DNA of 22,221 bases from an uncultured Clostridia bacterium. Its GTDB lineage: Bacteria > Bacillota > Clostridia > Lachnospirales > Anaerotignaceae. Positions 7,633 to 16,298 of this stretch are shown piece after piece. Position numbers and translations under genes: made by a program. Every line of letters begins with the position of its first letter. Within the stretch, counting starts at the first letter, position 1. Below the pieces are notes generated by a model that did not search any database, was not told where the DNA came from, and was given only the letters and a program-made list of their open reading frames with translations. The stretch lies in contig CAJUKL010000039.1 in assembly GCA_910587195.1 (NCBI GenBank), positions 1 to 22,221 on the forward strand, written 5' to 3'.

Positions 7633-10600
7633 ATGATTTTAGAAAAAGAGTATCCTTTTACTCATTTGCACGTTCATACAGAATATAGTCTTTTAGATGG
7701 TTCTGCAAAAATCAAAGAACTTGTCGAAAGAGTAAAAGAACTAGGTATGGACAGTATTGCAATCACAGACCATGGTGCAATGTATGGTGTGATTGACTTT
7801 TATAAAGCGGCGAAAGAAGTGGGTATTAAACCAATTATTGGTTGTGAAGTTTATGTTGCAAATGGCTCTCGATTAAAAAAAGAAAATAAAAGTGCTTATC
7901 AATATACACATTTAGTGCTTTTAGCAGAAAACAATGAAGGTTATCAAAATTTAATTAAATTGGTTTCCTATGGCTTTATTGATGGCTTTTATTATAAACC
8001 GAGAGTAGACAAAGAATTATTAAAAAAATATCATAAGGGTTTAATTGCTTCCAGTGCTTGTTTAGCAGGTGCGGTTGCAAGGGATATTTTAACCGTTTCT
8101 TATGAAAAAGCAAAACAAACCGCTTTAGAATATCAAGAGATATTTGGAAAAGATAATTATTATTTGGAATTGCAAGACCACAATTTAAAAGACCAAAAAA
8201 AAGTCAATGAGGCATTACGAAAAATCCATCAGCAAACCGGTATTCCAATGATTTGCTCCAATGACAGCCATTATATTTATAAAGAGGATAATGTACCACA
8301 TGATATTTTGTTGTGTATTCAAACCAATAAAACGATTCATGATGAAAATAGAATGCGTTATGAAGGTGGTCAATTTTATGTTAAAAGTCCAAAGGAAATG
8401 TATGAATTATTTCCAGAAGATAAAGAAGCATTAGCAAATACACAGCGCATTGCAGACAGATGTAATGTTACATTTGTATTTCATGATTTAAAATTACCTC
8501 GTTTTGATGTGCCAGAAGGAAAAACAGCAAAACAATATTTAAGAGAATTATGCTATGCTGGTTTTGCAAAAAAATATCCTGATGCTTCCCAAGAATTAAA
8601 AAACAGATTAGATTATGAATTAGAAACCATTGAAACCATGGGCTATGTGGATTATTTTTTAATTGTTTGGGACTTTATTAAGTTTTCAAAAGATAATGGC
8701 ATTATCGTAGGGCCGGGCAGAGGTTCCGCAGCAGGTAGTATTGTTTCTTATTGTCTTTCCATTACAACAATAGACCCCATCTCTTATGATTTAATCTTTG
8801 AACGTTTTTTAAATCCAGAAAGGGTAAGTATGCCAGATATTGATGTAGATTTTTGCTATGAAAGACGGCAAGAAGTCATTGATTATGTTATTGGAAAATA
8901 TGGAGAAGACCATGTTGCACAAATTATAACCTTTGGAACAATGGCAGCAAGGGCTGCTATAAAAGATGTTGGCAGAGCGTTAGCCATGCCTTATGCAGAT
9001 GTGGACAGAGTTTCCAAAATGATACCCACAGAATTAGGAATTACCATTGACAAAGCATTAAAAACTAACACAGAATTAAAAAGAGCCTATGAAAATGAAG
9101 AAGATACACGTTATTTAATTGATATGTCTAAAAGGCTGGAAGGTTTACCAAGACACGCCTCTACTCATGCAGCAGGTGTTGTCATTTGTCGGGATGCTGT
9201 TATGGAATATGTTCCTTTAAATGCCAATGATGGTGCTATTACAACACAATACACCATGAACACATTGGAAGAATTAGGCATTTTAAAAATGGATTTTTTA
9301 GGTTTACGAACTTTAACAGTCATACAAAATGCTGTCAAGGAAATTGAAAGAATCCATCATATCAAAATAGATATAGACCATCTTGACCAAAGTGAGCCAG
9401 AAGTATACCAACTGATTTCGCAGGGAAAAACAGAAGGTGTTTTTCAGCTAGAAAGTGGTGGTATGAAACAATTTTTAAAAGAGTTACAGCCCAGTAATTT
9501 AGAAGATTTAATTGCAGGCATTTCTCTTTACCGTCCCGGCCCAATGGATTTTATTCCAAAATATATCAAAGGAAAACGAGAAAAAGATAACATACAATAT
9601 ACACACCCCTCTTTAGAGCCAATTCTAAAAGCAACCTATGGCTGTATTGTTTATCAAGAACAGGTTATGCAAATTGTAAGAGATTTAGCAGGATACAGTC
9701 TAGGTAGAAGCGATTTAGTGCGTCGTGCCATGAGCAAGAAAAAAGCAGATGTTATGGCACAGGAAAGAAAAAATTTTATTTATGGAGGGGAAGGTGTTCC
9801 CGGTTGTGTAAAAAATGGGATTCCCGAAAAAATAGCAGCAAAAATTTTTGACGAAATGACAGATTTTGCAAAATATGCTTTTAATAAAAGTCATGCCGCT
9901 TGCTATGCTGTGGTAGGCTATCAAACAGCATGGTTAAAAACACATTATCCGGTAGAATTTATGGCAGCTTTAATGACAAGCGTAATGGATAATTCGGATA
10001 AAGTAGCAGGCTATATTGATGAATGTAAAAAAATGAAAATTGCATTATTACCACCTGATATTAATGAAGGATTTAGTCATTTTTCCGTATCAGATGGGAA
10101 AATTAGATTTAGTTTATCTGCAATTAAAAATGTAGGAAAAAATACAATTCATGCTTTAGTTGCAGAAAGACAAAAAAATGGAAATTATACTTCTTTAACC
10201 GATTTTTGTAATCGCATGGAAACAGGAGAATTAAATAAAAGAAGTTTGGAAAGCCTTATTAAAGCAGGTGCATTTGATTCTTTAGGCGGATTTCGTTCCC
10301 AATATATGGTCATTTATCAAAACGTGTTAGAGGGGATAGGACAATCTCGAAAGCACAATTTAGAAGGACAAATGTCACTATTTGATATGGGAGAACAAAA
10401 ACAAACTTATGAAGAATTACCAGAAAGAGAAGAATATTCTATCAAAGAAAAACTTGCTTTAGAAAAAGAAGTATTAGGCATTTATGTCAGTGGGCACCCT
10501 CTGGCAGAATATGAACAACAACTAAAAGAAAAAATAAATTGTAGCAGCAAAGAAATCATAGAACAAAAAATATTTGATGGACAACGTGTTACTATTGGTG

Positions 10601-11067
10601 GTATGATTATCCGCAAAAGTATCAAACGAACAAGAGCCAATACCACAATGGCATTTTTAACACTGGAAGATTTAACAGGTACTTTGGAAGTTGTTGTTTT
10701 TTCAAATGTCTATGAAACCATAACGGAAAAAATAGAAGAAGATGCAGTTGTTATTATAAAAGGACGAGCCAGCATTGCAGAAGGAGAAGCAAAATTGATT
10801 GCTTCTCAAATAGATTTTTTAGAAGCAAAAACAATTACTATATTAGGCTTGATATTGGAAAAAGAAAGCAAAGCCTCCTTAGAGGATATTACAAAAATTC
10901 TTTCCAAATATCGAGGCAATACCCCCGTCTATATTTATGATAGAAAAAAAGGACAAAAGTTTAAAACAGACAGCCGTTATTGGATTCAAAAAAATGAATT
11001 TGTATTACAAGAATTAGAATTGTTATTAGGAAATAAAAATGTCATTTTAAAAAACAAAAAAAATTGA
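7633..11067 (+). CDS. dnaE: DNA polymerase III alpha subunit (DnaE type)
   Basis: A 1144-residue replicative polymerase of the DnaE class. An N-terminal PHP domain begins with HLHVHTEYSLLDG. The Pol III palm follows, with GPGRGSAAGS and the catalytic aspartates D402 and D404 in PDIDVDF and D554 in KMDFLGLRT, corresponding to the E. coli triad. The fingers and helix-hairpin-helix region (YQTAWLKTHYPVEFMAALM) come next, then a C-terminal OB fold around residues 975-1060. No 3'-5' exonuclease domain is inserted in the PHP, which separates it from PolC. Followed in order by pfkA and pyk, an arrangement seen in many Firmicutes. Intact from start to stop. Confidence 0.97.
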   Translation: MILEKEYPFTHLHVHTEYSLLDGSAKIKELVERVKELGMDSIAITDHGAMYGVIDFYKAAKEVGIKPIIGCEVYVANGSRLKKENKSAYQYTHLVLLAENNEGYQNLIKLVSYGFIDGFYYKPRVDKELLKKYHKGLIASSACLAGAVARDILTVSYEKAKQTALEYQEIFGKDNYYLELQDHNLKDQKKVNEALRKIHQQTGIPMICSNDSHYIYKEDNVPHDILLCIQTNKTIHDENRMRYEGGQFYVKSPKEMYELFPEDKEALANTQRIADRCNVTFVFHDLKLPRFDVPEGKTAKQYLRELCYAGFAKKYPDASQELKNRLDYELETIETMGYVDYFLIVWDFIKFSKDNGIIVGPGRGSAAGSIVSYCLSITTIDPISYDLIFERFLNPERVSMPDIDVDFCYERRQEVIDYVIGKYGEDHVAQIITFGTMAARAAIKDVGRALAMPYADVDRVSKMIPTELGITIDKALKTNTELKRAYENEEDTRYLIDMSKRLEGLPRHASTHAAGVVICRDAVMEYVPLNANDGAITTQYTMNTLEELGILKMDFLGLRTLTVIQNAVKEIERIHHIKIDIDHLDQSEPEVYQLISQGKTEGVFQLESGGMKQFLKELQPSNLEDLIAGISLYRPGPMDFIPKYIKGKREKDNIQYTHPSLEPILKATYGCIVYQEQVMQIVRDLAGYSLGRSDLVRRAMSKKKADVMAQERKNFIYGGEGVPGCVKNGIPEKIAAKIFDEMTDFAKYAFNKSHAACYAVVGYQTAWLKTHYPVEFMAALMTSVMDNSDKVAGYIDECKKMKIALLPPDINEGFSHFSVSDGKIRFSLSAIKNVGKNTIHALVAERQKNGNYTSLTDFCNRMETGELNKRSLESLIKAGAFDSLGGFRSQYMVIYQNVLEGIGQSRKHNLEGQMSLFDMGEQKQTYEELPEREEYSIKEKLALEKEVLGIYVSGHPLAEYEQQLKEKINCSSKEIIEQKIFDGQRVTIGGMIIRKSIKRTRANTTMAFLTLEDLTGTLEVVVFSNVYETITEKIEEDAVVIIKGRASIAEGEAKLIASQIDFLEAKTITILGLILEKESKASLEDITKILSKYRGNTPVYIYDRKKGQKFKTDSRYWIQKNEFVLQELELLLGNKNVILKNKKN

Positions 11068-11147
11068 TAAAATTCTTATTTACAATACTCTTTCCAGCGT
11101 TTACAATAGTGGATAGAACTGGCAATTTGCAGCGCAAAAAGAAAAAA

Positions 11148-11420
11148 GACCTTGATTTTAAAAAAAAGCAAGGTCAGTTTATCAAAACCTTGAAACTTCG
11201 TCCTAAACTCTACTTCCTTTCTTGAAAGAAAGGAAGCGAAAGAACTTTTAGACGGAAATTTCAGTCTACACTTCGCTCTAGTCGGTGCTAAACGAATGTC
11301 TACTGGACGTTCAGCACCCTTAAAAATATGGACTTTATAAGGAAAAACGTTAGTTTTTTCAATAAAGTTTTTTGTCCAACTTTTTTTCAAAAAAGTTGGT
11401 GGGTTTGGGCAAAGCCCAAG
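11148..11420 (+). repeat. Mosaic intergenic repeat, copy 3, in the dnaE-pfkA spacer
   Basis: From left to right: a 7-bp hairpin at 11148-11175 (GACCTTG / CAAGGTC); the hairpin core at 11213-11236 (CTTCCTTTCTT / AAGAAAGGAAG, GA loop) with the tag GCGAAAGAACTTTT; the module at 11263-11320 matching 5850-5907; and a module at 11368-11410 with an 11-bp hairpin at 11376-11399 (CCAACTTTTTT / AAAAAAGTTGG) followed by TTGGGCAAAGCCCAA. The last module resembles 5902-5946 in the opposite orientation. It ends about 90 bases before pfkA, so it probably lies in the pfkA leader or upstream of its promoter. Confidence 0.78.
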
Positions 11421-11510
11421 GTTTTGACTTTTATTTTTAAAGTTTTATTTTTCTTTGGTGCTGCTGGCTATAGAATAAAGAGAATTTTGAAGATTGGGAG
11501 GAATGGAAGC

Positions 11511-12494
11511 ATGGAACATAATCTGAAAAAAATTGGTGTCTTAACAAGTGGAGGCGATGCGCCTGGCATGAATGCAGCAATTAGAGCGGTTGTTCGAACA
11601 GGAATTAACAACGGCATCGAAGTTGTTGGTATCCGTAAAGGATATGAAGGTTTAATGAATGCTGACATTAAAACATTGGAAGGGAAAAATGTTTCTGACA
11701 TTATTAACAGAGGTGGTACTATTTTGCATACTGCACGCTGCCTTGAAATGCTTACACCAGAAGGACAAGAAAAAGCTGCAAAAATTTATAAAGTGCTTGG
11801 CTTAGATGGTTTAATTGTAATTGGTGGAGATGGTTCTTTTAGAGGTTGCCAAGCTTTAGCAAAACATGGTGTAAACTGTATTGGTATCCCTGCAACCATC
11901 GACTTAGACATGAACTGCACAGAATACACCATTGGTTTTGACACAGCAGTCAATACAGGAACAGAAGCAATCAACAAATTAAGAGATACCTCCAGTTCTC
12001 ATGAAAGATGTTCTGTTGTAGAAGTAATGGGTAGAGATGCTGGTTATATTGCAATATGGTGTGCAATGGCTGGTGGAGCAGAAGAAGTATTACTTCCAGA
12101 AGAAAAAGATATGATTAACAATGAAAGAGTTATTAAACAAATTTTGGAAAATAGAAGTCTGGGAAAACGTCATAACTTGATTGTTGTTGCAGAAGGTGTA
12201 GGCGGTTCTCAAAAATTGGCAAAAGATATTCAAGAAACAACAGGAATCCAAACAAGAGCAACTATTTTAGGACACTTGCAAAGAGGTGGAAATCCAACAG
12301 CACTTGACCGTATGCATGCTTCCATTATGGGCTATAAAGCAGTACAGGCTTTAATGGCAGGTGAAAGAACAAGAGTTGTTGTTTATAATCAAGGACAATA
12401 TGGCACAATGGATATTGAAGAAGCATTGACCATGCAAAAAAGATATGATGCAGAACTATATGACATTGTAAAAACATTAGCAGTTTCAAAATAA
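11511..12494 (+). CDS. pfkA: ATP-dependent 6-phosphofructokinase
   Basis: A 327-residue glycolytic enzyme converting fructose 6-phosphate to the 1,6-bisphosphate. Motifs: GVLTSGGDAPGMN (9-21), GGDGS (105-109), PATIDLD (127-133) with the catalytic aspartate D131, MGRDAGY (173-179), and GHLQRGG (254-260). Glycine in GGDGS points to ATP rather than pyrophosphate as donor. The usual PGTIDND is changed to PATIDLD: the aspartates remain, but the Gly and Asn positions differ. ATG 11511 is chosen because GGGAGG lies 9 nt upstream; the frame stays open further upstream only through repeat DNA. Followed by pyk 147 bases on, so two control steps of glycolysis are side by side. Confidence 0.95.
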   Translation: MEHNLKKIGVLTSGGDAPGMNAAIRAVVRTGINNGIEVVGIRKGYEGLMNADIKTLEGKNVSDIINRGGTILHTARCLEMLTPEGQEKAAKIYKVLGLDGLIVIGGDGSFRGCQALAKHGVNCIGIPATIDLDMNCTEYTIGFDTAVNTGTEAINKLRDTSSSHERCSVVEVMGRDAGYIAIWCAMAGGAEEVLLPEEKDMINNERVIKQILENRSLGKRHNLIVVAEGVGGSQKLAKDIQETTGIQTRATILGHLQRGGNPTALDRMHASIMGYKAVQALMAGERTRVVVYNQGQYGTMDIEEALTMQKRYDAELYDIVKTLAVSK

Positions 12495-12641
12495 ACTTCC
12501 TTTCTTAAAAGAAAGGAAGCGAAAGAACTTTAACTTTCGCTTACGTTGCTGAATGTTCCCAGAACATTCAGCAACAACCAAAGTGTGGGCTAATATTTTA
12601 AGGTTTTTACGCTATTTTTATTTTTAAGGAGGTAATTTGTT
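12495..12641 (+). repeat. pfkA-pyk spacer with mosaic repeat copy 4 and three stacked hairpins
   Basis: The hairpin core at 12496-12519 (CTTCCTTTCTT / AAGAAAGGAAG, AA loop) carries the same GCGAAAGAACTTT tag as copy 3. Then come a 7-bp hairpin at 12519-12540 (GCGAAAG / CTTTCGC) and a perfect 14-bp stem at 12545-12575 (GTTGCTGAATGTTC / GAACATTCAGCAAC, CCA loop). No U tract follows any of them. The spacer ends with AAGGAGG (12626-12632) for pyk. Confidence 0.75.
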
Positions 12642-14402
12642 TTGCGAAGAACAAAAATTGTTTGTACTTTAGGCCCTGCAACAGACGATGTAGAAACCAT
12701 CAAAGAGTTAATTCGAAATGGTTTAGATGGTGCACGCATTAACTTTTCTCATGGTACGTATGAATCTCATACCGAAATTATCAACAAATTAAAACAAGCA
12801 AGAGAAGATTTAAACGCACCAATCCCCTTGATTTTAGATACAAAAGGCCCTGAAATCAGACTAAAAACCTTTGATGCAGAAAAATATTATTTGGAAAGAA
12901 ATTCAAAATTCACCTTAACAACAGAAGATATTATTGGCGACCAAAATAGAGTATCTGTAACCTATCAAGACTTACCACAAGACTTGGAAGATGGTTCCAG
13001 AGTATTAATTGATGATGGTTTGATAGAGCTTCATGTTGACGAAATTGATGGAACAGAAATTCATTGTACTGTTGTCAATGGTGGCTTTGTAAGTTCCAAT
13101 AAAGGAATTAATGTGCCTGATGTTTATGTACATTTGCCATCTTTAACAGAAAGAGATATTGAAGATATTAAATTTGGTATTGAAATGGGTTTTGATTATG
13201 TTGCAGCATCTTTTATTCGTTCTGCAAAAGACGTTATCAATATTCGTAAAGTTTTAGAAGAAAATGGCGGAAATGATATTCATATTATTGCAAAAATTGA
13301 ATCTCGTGAAGGTGTTATTAATATTGATGAAATATTAGAAGTTGCAGATGGTATTATGGTTGCGCGTGGCGACTTAGGTGTTGAAATTCCATCTGAAGAA
13401 GTTCCATTAGTACAAAAGTCCTTGATTGAAAAAGCAAATGCTGCAAGTAAACCAGTTATTACTGCAACACAAATGTTAGAAAGTATGGTTTCTAATCCAA
13501 GACCAACAAGAGCAGAAGCAAATGACGTTGCAAATACAATTTTTGATGGTTCTGATGCAATTATGCTTTCTGGCGAAACAGCAAAAGGAGATTATCCTGT
13601 AGAAGCAGTAGCTATGATGGCAAAAATTGCAGAAAAAACAGAACATAGTATTAATTATTCCCATAACTTAACAAGAACATTTGGTAGTGCCAAAAATATT
13701 ACAAATGCCATCAGTTATGCTGCCTGCACCACAGCAGCAGAATTAAAAACAGCTTGTATTTGTACCGTTACAACCTCTGGTTTTACTGCTAGAATGATTG
13801 CAAAACATAGACCCACTTGTCCGATTGTTGGCTGTACCATGAATGAAAGAGCTTGGCGTCAAATGAATTTGGTTTGGGGTTGTAAATCATTGTATCATGA
13901 AAGACCAAAAGATGATGAAATATTTGACCTTGCGATTGAATCCGCAGTCAAAAGTGGTGTTGCAAAAAATGGCGATACGATTGTTATTGCTGTTGGTGTA
14001 CCACTTGGTGTTACAGGTTCTACTAACACATTGCGAGTAGATGTCATTGGAGATGTTTTAGCAAAAGGTGTTGGTTTTGGAAAAGACAGGGTTTCTGGTA
14101 CTGCGAGAGTCATCAAAGTGCTGAATGAAGCTGAAATTCATTTTAGAAAAGGCGATATTTTAGTAACAACAACAACAGATAGCGATTGGTTACCTTACAT
14201 CAAAAAAGCATCTGCCGTTATTGTTGGCCCTGTAGACCCAGACCATATTAGCACTTGTCATGCAGAACATGTATGTAGAGCATTAAATATTCCAATGATT
14301 GCTTGTAATATGAAAGTAATTGATTTTATGCCAAATGATGGATTAATTACTGTTGACCCACAAAGAGGATATATTTATACTGGTATTCCAGAAAAAGAAT
14401 AA
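12642..14402 (+). CDS. pyk: Pyruvate kinase with C-terminal PEP-utiliser domain
   Basis: A 586-residue glycolytic enzyme converting phosphoenolpyruvate and ADP to pyruvate and ATP. The barrel carries ARINFSHG (31-38), DTKGPEIR (66-73), the catalytic K218 in IIAKIE, MVARGDLGVE, and ATQMLESM. After the regular C-domain there is an extra PEP-utiliser-like domain (about 478-586), as in the 585-residue Bacillus enzyme. It keeps a His (H540) in TCHA, where TSHA is usual. Initiation is at TTG 12642: AAGGAGG is 9 nt upstream and the protein begins MRRTKIVCTLGPA as in relatives; no in-frame ATG fits. Downstream of pfkA and closed by a strong terminator. Confidence 0.96.
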   Translation: MRRTKIVCTLGPATDDVETIKELIRNGLDGARINFSHGTYESHTEIINKLKQAREDLNAPIPLILDTKGPEIRLKTFDAEKYYLERNSKFTLTTEDIIGDQNRVSVTYQDLPQDLEDGSRVLIDDGLIELHVDEIDGTEIHCTVVNGGFVSSNKGINVPDVYVHLPSLTERDIEDIKFGIEMGFDYVAASFIRSAKDVINIRKVLEENGGNDIHIIAKIESREGVINIDEILEVADGIMVARGDLGVEIPSEEVPLVQKSLIEKANAASKPVITATQMLESMVSNPRPTRAEANDVANTIFDGSDAIMLSGETAKGDYPVEAVAMMAKIAEKTEHSINYSHNLTRTFGSAKNITNAISYAACTTAAELKTACICTVTTSGFTARMIAKHRPTCPIVGCTMNERAWRQMNLVWGCKSLYHERPKDDEIFDLAIESAVKSGVAKNGDTIVIAVGVPLGVTGSTNTLRVDVIGDVLAKGVGFGKDRVSGTARVIKVLNEAEIHFRKGDILVTTTTDSDWLPYIKKASAVIVGPVDPDHISTCHAEHVCRALNIPMIACNMKVIDFMPNDGLITVDPQRGYIYTGIPEKE

Positions 14403-14410
14403 TAAAAAAC

Positions 14411-14438
14411 CGCTGTCTATTTTTTAGACAGCGATTTT
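14411..14438 (+). terminator. Intrinsic terminator after pyk
   Basis: CGCTGTCTA (14411-14419) pairs with TAGACAGCG (14425-14433), a 9-bp stem with a TTTTT loop, then ATTTTTG. A run of A precedes the stem, so it could also work weakly on the other strand. It marks the end of the housekeeping block. Confidence 0.9.
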
Positions 14439-14499
14439 TGTTTGTCAAAAAGCCTTTTTTTATATTTAAGACCTTTTAAGCAAAAAATTCCTGTGCAGC

Positions 14500-15240
14500 A
14501 AAAACTGCATTTAACACCTTTGGAAAGCCTGTATAAGGAATACATTGGAATACATTGTAAGAGCTTGCCAAAGCTTTAAAGTAGAATCTACCATATCAAC
14601 CTTCTGACTAACTACTTTTGTACGACGTGTAAATCTTGCTAAATGATGTCTTGTATTGCTGTTATCTCTTTCTATCTCATTTGTATATCTTTTACCTATT
14701 ACATGCCTTTTTGTAGGAAGAACTTTTGCAAATGCTTCCCAATTATTAGTATAAAATGTTGCTTTTTGCAAATGCTTTACTTTATCATATAATTTTTTGA
14801 AAGTTTTTGTATTACGATTTCCAAGTTCCCATGCAATCGTTCTTCCTGTTCTTTTGTCAAGAGCCTTAATAACCCATAATTTGTTTTTTTTGACTTAACT
14901 TTCAGACGTTTCTTTTATCCATCTATACACAAGTGATGGATGCGTGTTGAAAATCTTTGCTAACATACGAAAAGAACAAATGAGAATATAAAAGAACACA
15001 TAATGCCTTTTTAGCTTTTATTTTCTCATTTGTTCTTGCATCTCCTTCCATAAAATGACAGCCGCATTCTTTACACTCATATCTTTGTTTATCATTCACT
15101 TTACCACTTTTTATGTTTTTACTTGATCCACATTTTTTACATACTGGCATAATAATTTTTTCCTTTCTTATTTTTATTATTATGCCCCTAACTATAATTT
15201 AGTAAACACTCTCAAATTCTTTTAGCAGTACACTAAATTA
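14500..15240 (-). mobile_element. Decayed IS1-family insertion sequence
   Basis: The extent is judged from the transposase remnant plus flanks; exact ends are not resolved. The outer right end holds a 9-bp dyad, TAATTTAGT (15195-15203) / ACTAAATTA (15232-15240). A weakly similar string sits at the left end, but I could not confirm matching terminal inverted repeats or a target duplication. Inserted between the pyk terminator and the signalling locus, it marks the border between housekeeping and accessory DNA. Confidence 0.65.
14511..15150 (-). pseudogene. IS1-family transposase, frameshifted and partly deleted
   Basis: The N-terminal part (from 15150) is an InsA-like zinc ribbon: CKKCG and CKECG, then ARTNEKIKAKKALCVLLYS. 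Around 14975-14990 the reading frame shifts; the homologous continuation FRMLAKIFNTHPSLVYRWIKE is found in another frame. That frame meets a TAA at 14895-14897. Immediately after it the protein resumes as KNKLWVIKALDKRTGRT, with the expected acidic stretch around the first catalytic Asp missing. The C-terminal part is InsB-like (KRHVIGKRYTNEIERDN, HHLAR). The second catalytic Asp region reads YTNNW where IS1 has TDGW, so that Asp is replaced by Asn. A 10-bp tandem duplication (14537-14556) disturbs the C-terminus. The gene cannot make an active transposase. Confidence 0.82.
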
Positions 15241-15371
15241 CTTTGCAAATTGTGGTGTATAAAACTATAAAAAGCCATCACAATTTTATGTAACAGCTTC
15301 TTATAATATTTTTAATTTGTTTTCATACAGAATTTAAATCAATGTTGTTTATTGAACATCAAACTCTATTT
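15151..15371. other. Intergenic region between the IS remnant and the secreted-protein gene
   Basis: No gene is seen. Besides the 9-bp dyad at the IS edge it holds AAATTGTG (15247-15254) / CACAATTT (15279-15286), an 8-bp dyad with a 24-nt loop. There is no GC-rich terminator after the minus-strand gene that ends at 15372. Confidence 0.4.
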
Positions 15372-16175
15372 TTATTCATTTGTATTAGAAGACTCAACTT
15401 CATTATTCATCTTTTCTTCCAAAAGATAAACATTTTTTACCCAATTATCATAGCAAACCTGAAGTAGTTTTTTATCATATCTTGAAAATGAGAGCTGCGT
15501 TTCATTGCCATCAATGTCTTTAGCTTTAATCTGAATGTCAGGATTATCATTTGCATAACCTTGTCCCTCATATTCAATTGATTTTATATCACTAGAAAGA
15601 ATTTTATACTGTTTTATTACTTTTTCTGCAAGTTCCTTATATTCTTCACAATTATTAGGCAAACTTCCATCAAATCCCTTATTGACATTTTTATTTAATA
15701 GAATATCTCTGCATGTAGCACTGATTTTGCCAGTAACAGCATCAACAGTAAAGTAATATGCTACATTATTGTCAAAATCAATATTGCCTATCCATTCAGA
15801 ACTAACACAAGTTTCTCCTACAGGGCAATACCACATATTTACAGTTTTGTCTTTAGCATCAAAATTGAATATCCTAATTAAATCTTTGACACCTACTTTT
15901 GCAGCTTCTTCCATTGAGATAACATTTTTATCTGGCAAGGGAGAGCCCTCTTCCATAACAATTTTATAGTTGACTTCAAAATTGTCATTAAAATTTTCAT
16001 TGGCTGTATACTGAGCATTTTGAGCAAATGAATATTGTGTATCAACATACTCAACTTTTGAAAGCTCAGCAGCTTTAACAGATGAAACTGCTACACCAAA
16101 TACTGCTAAAAATGACATGATAATAGTGGCAGCTCCAAAAACTTCTTTTTTAAAATCAGAAACATTAAATTTCAT
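15372..16175 (-). CDS. Secreted PepSY-like protein downstream of a two-component system
   Basis: A 267-residue exported protein. GGAGG eight bases upstream selects ATG 16175 over the in-frame TTG 16190, which overlaps the ribosome binding site. The N-terminus has Lys residues followed by a hydrophobic stretch (about 12-31) and SSVKAAELS, fitting a Sec signal peptide cut near residue 35. The mature part resembles PepSY-type segments: ISMEEAAKVGVKDLI, then YYFTVDAVTGKISAT, and a second cycle with EEYKELAEKVI and IQIKAKDIDGNETQLSFS. Five cysteines are scattered in the mature region. The C-terminus is hydrophilic with no wall anchor. It is 120 bases downstream of the kinase gene, suggesting a signal-sensing partner or target. 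The PepSY assignment is from visual resemblance. Confidence 0.7.
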   Translation of the reverse strand: MKFNVSDFKKEVFGAATIIMSFLAVFGVAVSSVKAAELSKVEYVDTQYSFAQNAQYTANENFNDNFEVNYKIVMEEGSPLPDKNVISMEEAAKVGVKDLIRIFNFDAKDKTVNMWYCPVGETCVSSEWIGNIDFDNNVAYYFTVDAVTGKISATCRDILLNKNVNKGFDGSLPNNCEEYKELAEKVIKQYKILSSDIKSIEYEGQGYANDNPDIQIKAKDIDGNETQLSFSRYDKKLLQVCYDNWVKNVYLLEEKMNNEVESSNTNE

Positions 16176-16204
16176 ACTTATTACCTCCAATTATCTATTG
16201 ATCT

Positions 16205-16298
16205 AATCATTTTACAGTTAAAATTTCTCCGGATATATTTTTAACTTAAAATGATAATAATACCATTTTATAATAAAGTTATAATCATTTTGTTATCA
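16205..16298. promoter_or_regulatory. Candidate operator array upstream of the secreted-protein gene
   Basis: On the minus strand TGATAAC (16298-16292) is followed exactly 11 bp later by TGATTATAAC (16287-16278), a spacing typical of direct repeats bound by OmpR-type regulators. Further ATCATTTT/AAAATGAT copies lie around 16206-16213 and 16250-16256. TGATAAC also occurs upstream of the response regulator gene at 18453-18447. The first repeat overlaps the kinase stop codon. The site assignment is inference from repeat structure. Confidence 0.45.

Noticed and set aside
11079..11108. Two TTTACAATA copies 21 bp apart after dnaE
   Set aside because: Short A/T-rich repeat with only two units and no further structure; expected by chance at this composition.
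11076..11390. Minus-strand 104-codon open frame after dnaE
   Set aside because: It lies entirely within the repeat-rich spacer; its translation follows the repeat modules, it has no domain resemblance, and the plus-strand hairpins explain the sequence.
11328..11510. In-frame upstream extension of pfkA
   Set aside because: The extra 61 codons are repeat DNA with no family similarity, and GGGAGG 9 nt before ATG 11511 marks the true start.
1..12575. CRISPR array for the dispersed repeats
   Set aside because: The copies are kilobases apart, differ in length and orientation, and have no regular spacers.
15195..15240. 9-bp dyad as the confirmed IS terminal inverted repeat
   Set aside because: Both arms lie on the same side of the transposase remnant, so they cannot be the two ends of the element; kept only as a local dyad.
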